Source: Ruminococcus sp.
GTDB taxonomy: Bacteria; Bacillota_A; Clostridia; Oscillospirales; Ruminococcaceae
DNA: 8,197 bases
Reading direction: 5' to 3'
NCBI GenBank assembly: GCA_017418765.1
Contig: JAFOMV010000097.1
Location: 1-8,197 of the forward strand
Shown here: one piece after another, positions 6,653 through 8,197 of the stretch
Numbering within the stretch: position 1 is the first letter of the stretch
How the letters are laid out: every line of letters begins with the position of its first letter
Notes under the pieces: generated by a model
The model's input: the letters and a program-made list of their open reading frames with translations, nothing else
Database searches by the model: none
What the model was told of the DNA's origin: nothing
Translations under genes and position numbers: made by a program

Positions 6653-6955
6653 ATGTTAACACTTCCGTTCTTACTGCTCCGCCAACTAACCTCTGCCAAA
6701 CAGCTCTCGGCATCAAGAAAACCACTTTGTCTTTTTCTTCCTTGACAGATTTCCTTTCTGCAATCGCCTTTATGGCAGCGTAAAACTATGGAGCAATATT
6801 TATTAAAACAACAGTTCTATTTTACCACAATCCTTCGTGAAAGTAAAGCAAAATGTCGAATTTGTTAAAATTCATTGAATATTATTGACAATTTGTCAGA
6901 TTTGGCTTATAATAAAACCTATAATATTATAAAAGATAAACAGGAGATGGATCAT
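6653..6955. other. Divergent intergenic control region
   Basis: This 303-base region separates the SGNH hydrolase gene (-) from the beta-helix gene (+). Its right side carries the clear plus-strand promoter at 6885-6913. For the minus strand I find only weak candidates, for example TTGTGG (6825-6830) 17 bases from TTTAAT (6802-6807), which I do not call as a promoter. The pyrimidine-rich stretch 6719-6760 shows no gene or clear structure. Confidence 0.5.
6885..6913 (+). promoter_or_regulatory. Consensus sigma-A-type promoter of the beta-helix gene
   Basis: TTGACA (6885-6890) and TATAAT (6908-6913) are separated by exactly 17 bases. Transcription should start near 6920, giving a leader of about 36 bases. 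The -35 overlaps the palindrome TGACAATTTGTCA (6886-6898), a possible operator. A second TATAAT occurs at 6920-6925 without a matching -35. The promoter lies downstream of the TTG at 6875, which rules that codon out as the translation start. Confidence 0.82.
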
Positions 6956-7621
6956 ATGAACAATGTAAAGATCACCGATCTATACGATCTTAAACACACT
7001 ATTGCCAGGGATTACCTTGAAAAATTCACCTACCCCTGGGAAGCACTTAAAGGGATCAGCGACCTAATTATCAATATCGGCAAAACCCTTAGTCCTGATG
7101 AGTACGATAATCCTTCCGAAAATGTTTGGATACATAAAACTGCTAAGGTTTTCCCTTCAGCTTATCTTGGAGCACCATGTATCATAGGCGCAAATACCGA
7201 AGTAAGACATTGTGCTTTCATAAGAGGAAGTGCTCTCGTAGGTGAAAACTGTGTAGTCGGAAATTCCGTTGAACTAAAAAACGTCATTATATTCGACAAC
7301 GTTCAGACCCCGCATTATAATTACGTAGGCGACAGCATACTCGGATACAGATCTCACATGGGCGCAGGTTCTATCACTTCAAATGTTAAATCAGACAAGA
7401 CCAATGTTGTGATAAAATCTGCTGATGAAGAACTTGAAACAGGCATAAAGAAAATAGGCGCTATGCTCGGTGACTGTGTAGAGGTAGGCTGCAACAGCGT
7501 CCTCAACCCGGGTACAGTGATCGGAAGAAACTCCAATATTTATCCTACCAGCTGTGTAAGAGGAGTAGTTCCCGAAAACAGCATCTGGAAAACAGGCGGA
7601 GTAGTAGTTAGTAAAAAATAA
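6956..7621 (+). CDS. Left-handed beta-helix acyltransferase-like protein, similar to the C-terminal half of GlmU
   Basis: This is a 221-residue protein from the ATG at 6956, chosen because AGGAGA (6942-6947) lies eight bases upstream; the frame is open further left, but there the promoter occupies the DNA. After about 55 residues of mostly helical N-terminus, hexapeptide-repeat sequence (VWIHKTAKVFPSAYLG onward, 57-126 and 165-205) predicts a left-handed beta helix. PHYNYVGDSILG (119-130) and MGAGSITSNVKSDK (135-148) match the GlmU acetyltransferase motif, with His120 at the place of its catalytic His. The N-terminal uridylyltransferase domain of GlmU is absent, so despite likely database names of UDP-GlcNAc pyrophosphorylase it should not make UDP-GlcNAc alone. 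An acyl-CoA-dependent sugar acetyltransferase is the best guess; the substrate is unknown. It is apparently a single-gene transcript with its own promoter and terminator. Confidence 0.85.
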   Translation: MNNVKITDLYDLKHTIARDYLEKFTYPWEALKGISDLIINIGKTLSPDEYDNPSENVWIHKTAKVFPSAYLGAPCIIGANTEVRHCAFIRGSALVGENCVVGNSVELKNVIIFDNVQTPHYNYVGDSILGYRSHMGAGSITSNVKSDKTNVVIKSADEELETGIKKIGAMLGDCVEVGCNSVLNPGTVIGRNSNIYPTSCVRGVVPENSIWKTGGVVVSKK

Positions 7622-7630
7622 GAATAATAA

Positions 7631-7673
7631 ACACCGCACAAAGACTGCAATACAGCTTTGTGCGGTGTTTTTT
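7631..7673. terminator. Strong intrinsic terminator between the beta-helix gene and hisE
   Basis: ACACCGCACAAAG (7631-7643) pairs perfectly with 7656-7668 over 13 bases, with a 12-base loop that can add a 3-bp CTG/CAG helix. A T6 run (7668-7673) follows on the plus strand. On the minus strand the stem is followed by TTATTATTCT, so it may also end the convergent his operon. The stop codon of hisE (7673-7675) touches the T run. Confidence 0.93.
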
Positions 7674-8011
7674 CAGGTGTTCTTATCGACCTGATGGAAT
7701 TTTTTCAGATTGCCGATCTTCTCGTTGCGCTCGTCCAGCACCTTCTCAACGTCAGACCACTCAAGTCCCTGATTAGCACAGAGAACCATTACGTGGTAAA
7801 GCAGATCGTTGATCTCGTTCATCAGCTCATTGTTGTCGCCGTTCTTTGCAGCGATAACTGTTTCGGTAGCTTCCTCGCCCACCTTCTTGCAGATCTTGTC
7901 AACGCCCTTGTCGAAAAGATAGCAGGTGTATGAGTTTTCAGCAGCTGTACCGTTTTCGTACTGCTTTTTTCTTTCCTTGATTACCTCAAAAATTTCTTCG
8001 TAAACTGTCAT
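7673..8011 (-). CDS. hisE: Phosphoribosyl-ATP pyrophosphatase (HisE)
   Basis: This 112-residue protein catalyses the second step of histidine synthesis, hydrolysing phosphoribosyl-ATP to phosphoribosyl-AMP and pyrophosphate in the cytoplasm. It is an all-alpha NTP pyrophosphatase (MazG-like fold) and shows the metal-binding pattern: KKVGEEATE (42-50, with Glu46, Glu47 and Glu50) and NEINDLLYH (65-73, with Glu66 and Asp69). The length is normal for a stand-alone HisE; many bacteria instead have a HisIE fusion. AAAAGGAGA (8018-8026) is a strong ribosome site about seven bases upstream of the ATG. It lies 62 bases downstream of hisI in the same direction, so the two are probably co-transcribed, with hisE as the last gene before the terminator at 7631-7673. 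The call is firm. Confidence 0.96.
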   Translation of the reverse strand: MTVYEEIFEVIKERKKQYENGTAAENSYTCYLFDKGVDKICKKVGEEATETVIAAKNGDNNELMNEINDLLYHVMVLCANQGLEWSDVEKVLDERNEKIGNLKKFHQVDKNT

Positions 8012-8038
8012 AATTATTCTCCTTTTAATATTTTTTAT

Positions 8039-8060
8039 GGAACGCCGAGGGCGGCGTTCC
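8039..8060. repeat. GC-rich palindrome between hisI and hisE
   Basis: GGAACGCC (8039-8046) and GGCGTTCC (8053-8060) are perfect inverted copies; one more G-C pair (8047-8052) leaves an AGGG loop. Its GC content stands out from the AT-rich intergenic DNA around it. No T run follows on either strand, so it is not an intrinsic terminator. It resembles dispersed REP-like palindromes found between genes in many genomes; other copies cannot be seen in this window. Confidence 0.7.
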
Positions 8061-8073
8061 CTACAAAATGCTT

Positions 8074-8197
8074 TTATTCTTCTGAATTGTACAGCTCGTT
8101 GAAGAAACAGCTGTAGCTTCCTGTGTGACAGGCAACTCCCGTCTGCTCAACATTCACAAGCAGAGTATCATTATCGCAGTCACCATAAATGGATACC
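8074..8197 (-). CDS. hisI: Phosphoribosyl-AMP cyclohydrolase (HisI), C-terminal part, cut by the window edge
   Basis: Reading the minus strand from the right edge gives 40 residues ending at TAA (8074-8076). The sequence runs through [17 protein letters not shown], then [12 protein letters not shown], then a short tail NELYNSEE. DCDxDTLL and the following VEQTGxACHTGxxSCF are signatures of HisI, including the metal-binding Asp-Cys-Asp and the Cys residues that bind zinc. The enzyme opens the adenine ring of phosphoribosyl-AMP, the step directly after HisE. The chain stops soon after the SCFF motif, showing that HisI is separate and not fused to HisE. The N-terminal part lies beyond the window. 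Confidence 0.95.
   Translation of the reverse strand, partial: VSIYGDCDNDTLLVNVEQTGVACHTGSYSCFFNELYNSEE

Noticed and set aside
6875..6955. Upstream extension of the beta-helix gene to TTG at 6875
   Set aside because: The segment contains the complete promoter (-35 at 6885, -10 at 6908) and would add residues unlike the family; AGGAGA fits the ATG at 6956.
7658..7933. Plus-strand open frame opposite hisE
   Set aside because: It overlaps the terminator and is the antisense of the conserved hisE gene.

Overview
The window looks like chromosomal DNA of a Gram-positive anaerobe of the Clostridia, most likely a Ruminococcus-like member of the Oscillospiraceae. This rests on the style of the proteins (an SPFH protein followed by a small Arc-like protein, a fused Wzz/tyrosine-kinase protein next to a PHP-type phosphatase, a stand-alone GlmU-like beta-helix protein), on AGGAGG-type ribosome binding sites, and on two promoters with textbook TTGACA-17-TATAAT spacing. 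The genus is an inference from remembered similarity, not from a search.

Layout. Positions 1-883 (+) hold the 3' part of an SPFH/band 7 gene and a 69-residue ribbon-helix-helix gene one base behind it. A strong hairpin at 921-960 ends this unit and also the convergent unit from the right. Positions 983-5159 (-) are a three-gene operon read right to left: a membrane polysaccharide co-polymerase fused to a BY-type tyrosine kinase, a PHP-family tyrosine phosphatase (the genes touch, TAAATG), and a membrane UDP-GlcNAc 4,6-dehydratase of the CapD/PglF type. A perfect sigma-A-type promoter sits at 5272-5300. Positions 5160-5611 contain no gene that I can support, but hold that promoter and a 100-base nested hairpin that probably ends the next gene. 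Positions 5612-6652 (-) encode a membrane-anchored SGNH/GDSL hydrolase with a Thr/Ser-rich stalk. Positions 6653-6955 are a divergent control region with a second perfect promoter at 6885-6913. Positions 6956-7621 (+) encode a left-handed beta-helix acyltransferase-like protein resembling the C-terminal half of GlmU, ended by a strong bidirectional terminator at 7631-7673. Positions 7673-8197 (-) hold hisE and the 3' end of hisI, separated by a GC-rich palindrome.

How the genes work together. The kinase, the phosphatase and the dehydratase form a control and precursor module for a surface polysaccharide: chain length and export are set by cycles of kinase autophosphorylation and dephosphorylation, and the dehydratase makes a 4-keto-6-deoxy amino-sugar nucleotide. 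No glycosyltransferase, flippase or polymerase lies in the window, and the operon is closed by a terminator, so the module appears to act on a polysaccharide made elsewhere. The neighbouring SGNH hydrolase could trim acyl groups from cell-surface glycans. hisI and hisE catalyse consecutive early steps of histidine synthesis.

No mobile element, CRISPR array, rRNA or tRNA gene was seen. I found no clearly new system. The points most worth checking are the apparent frame break in the SPFH gene at the left edge, the Gly-Tyr repeat in the kinase tail, the self-contained three-gene polysaccharide module, and the structured element at 5435-5543.
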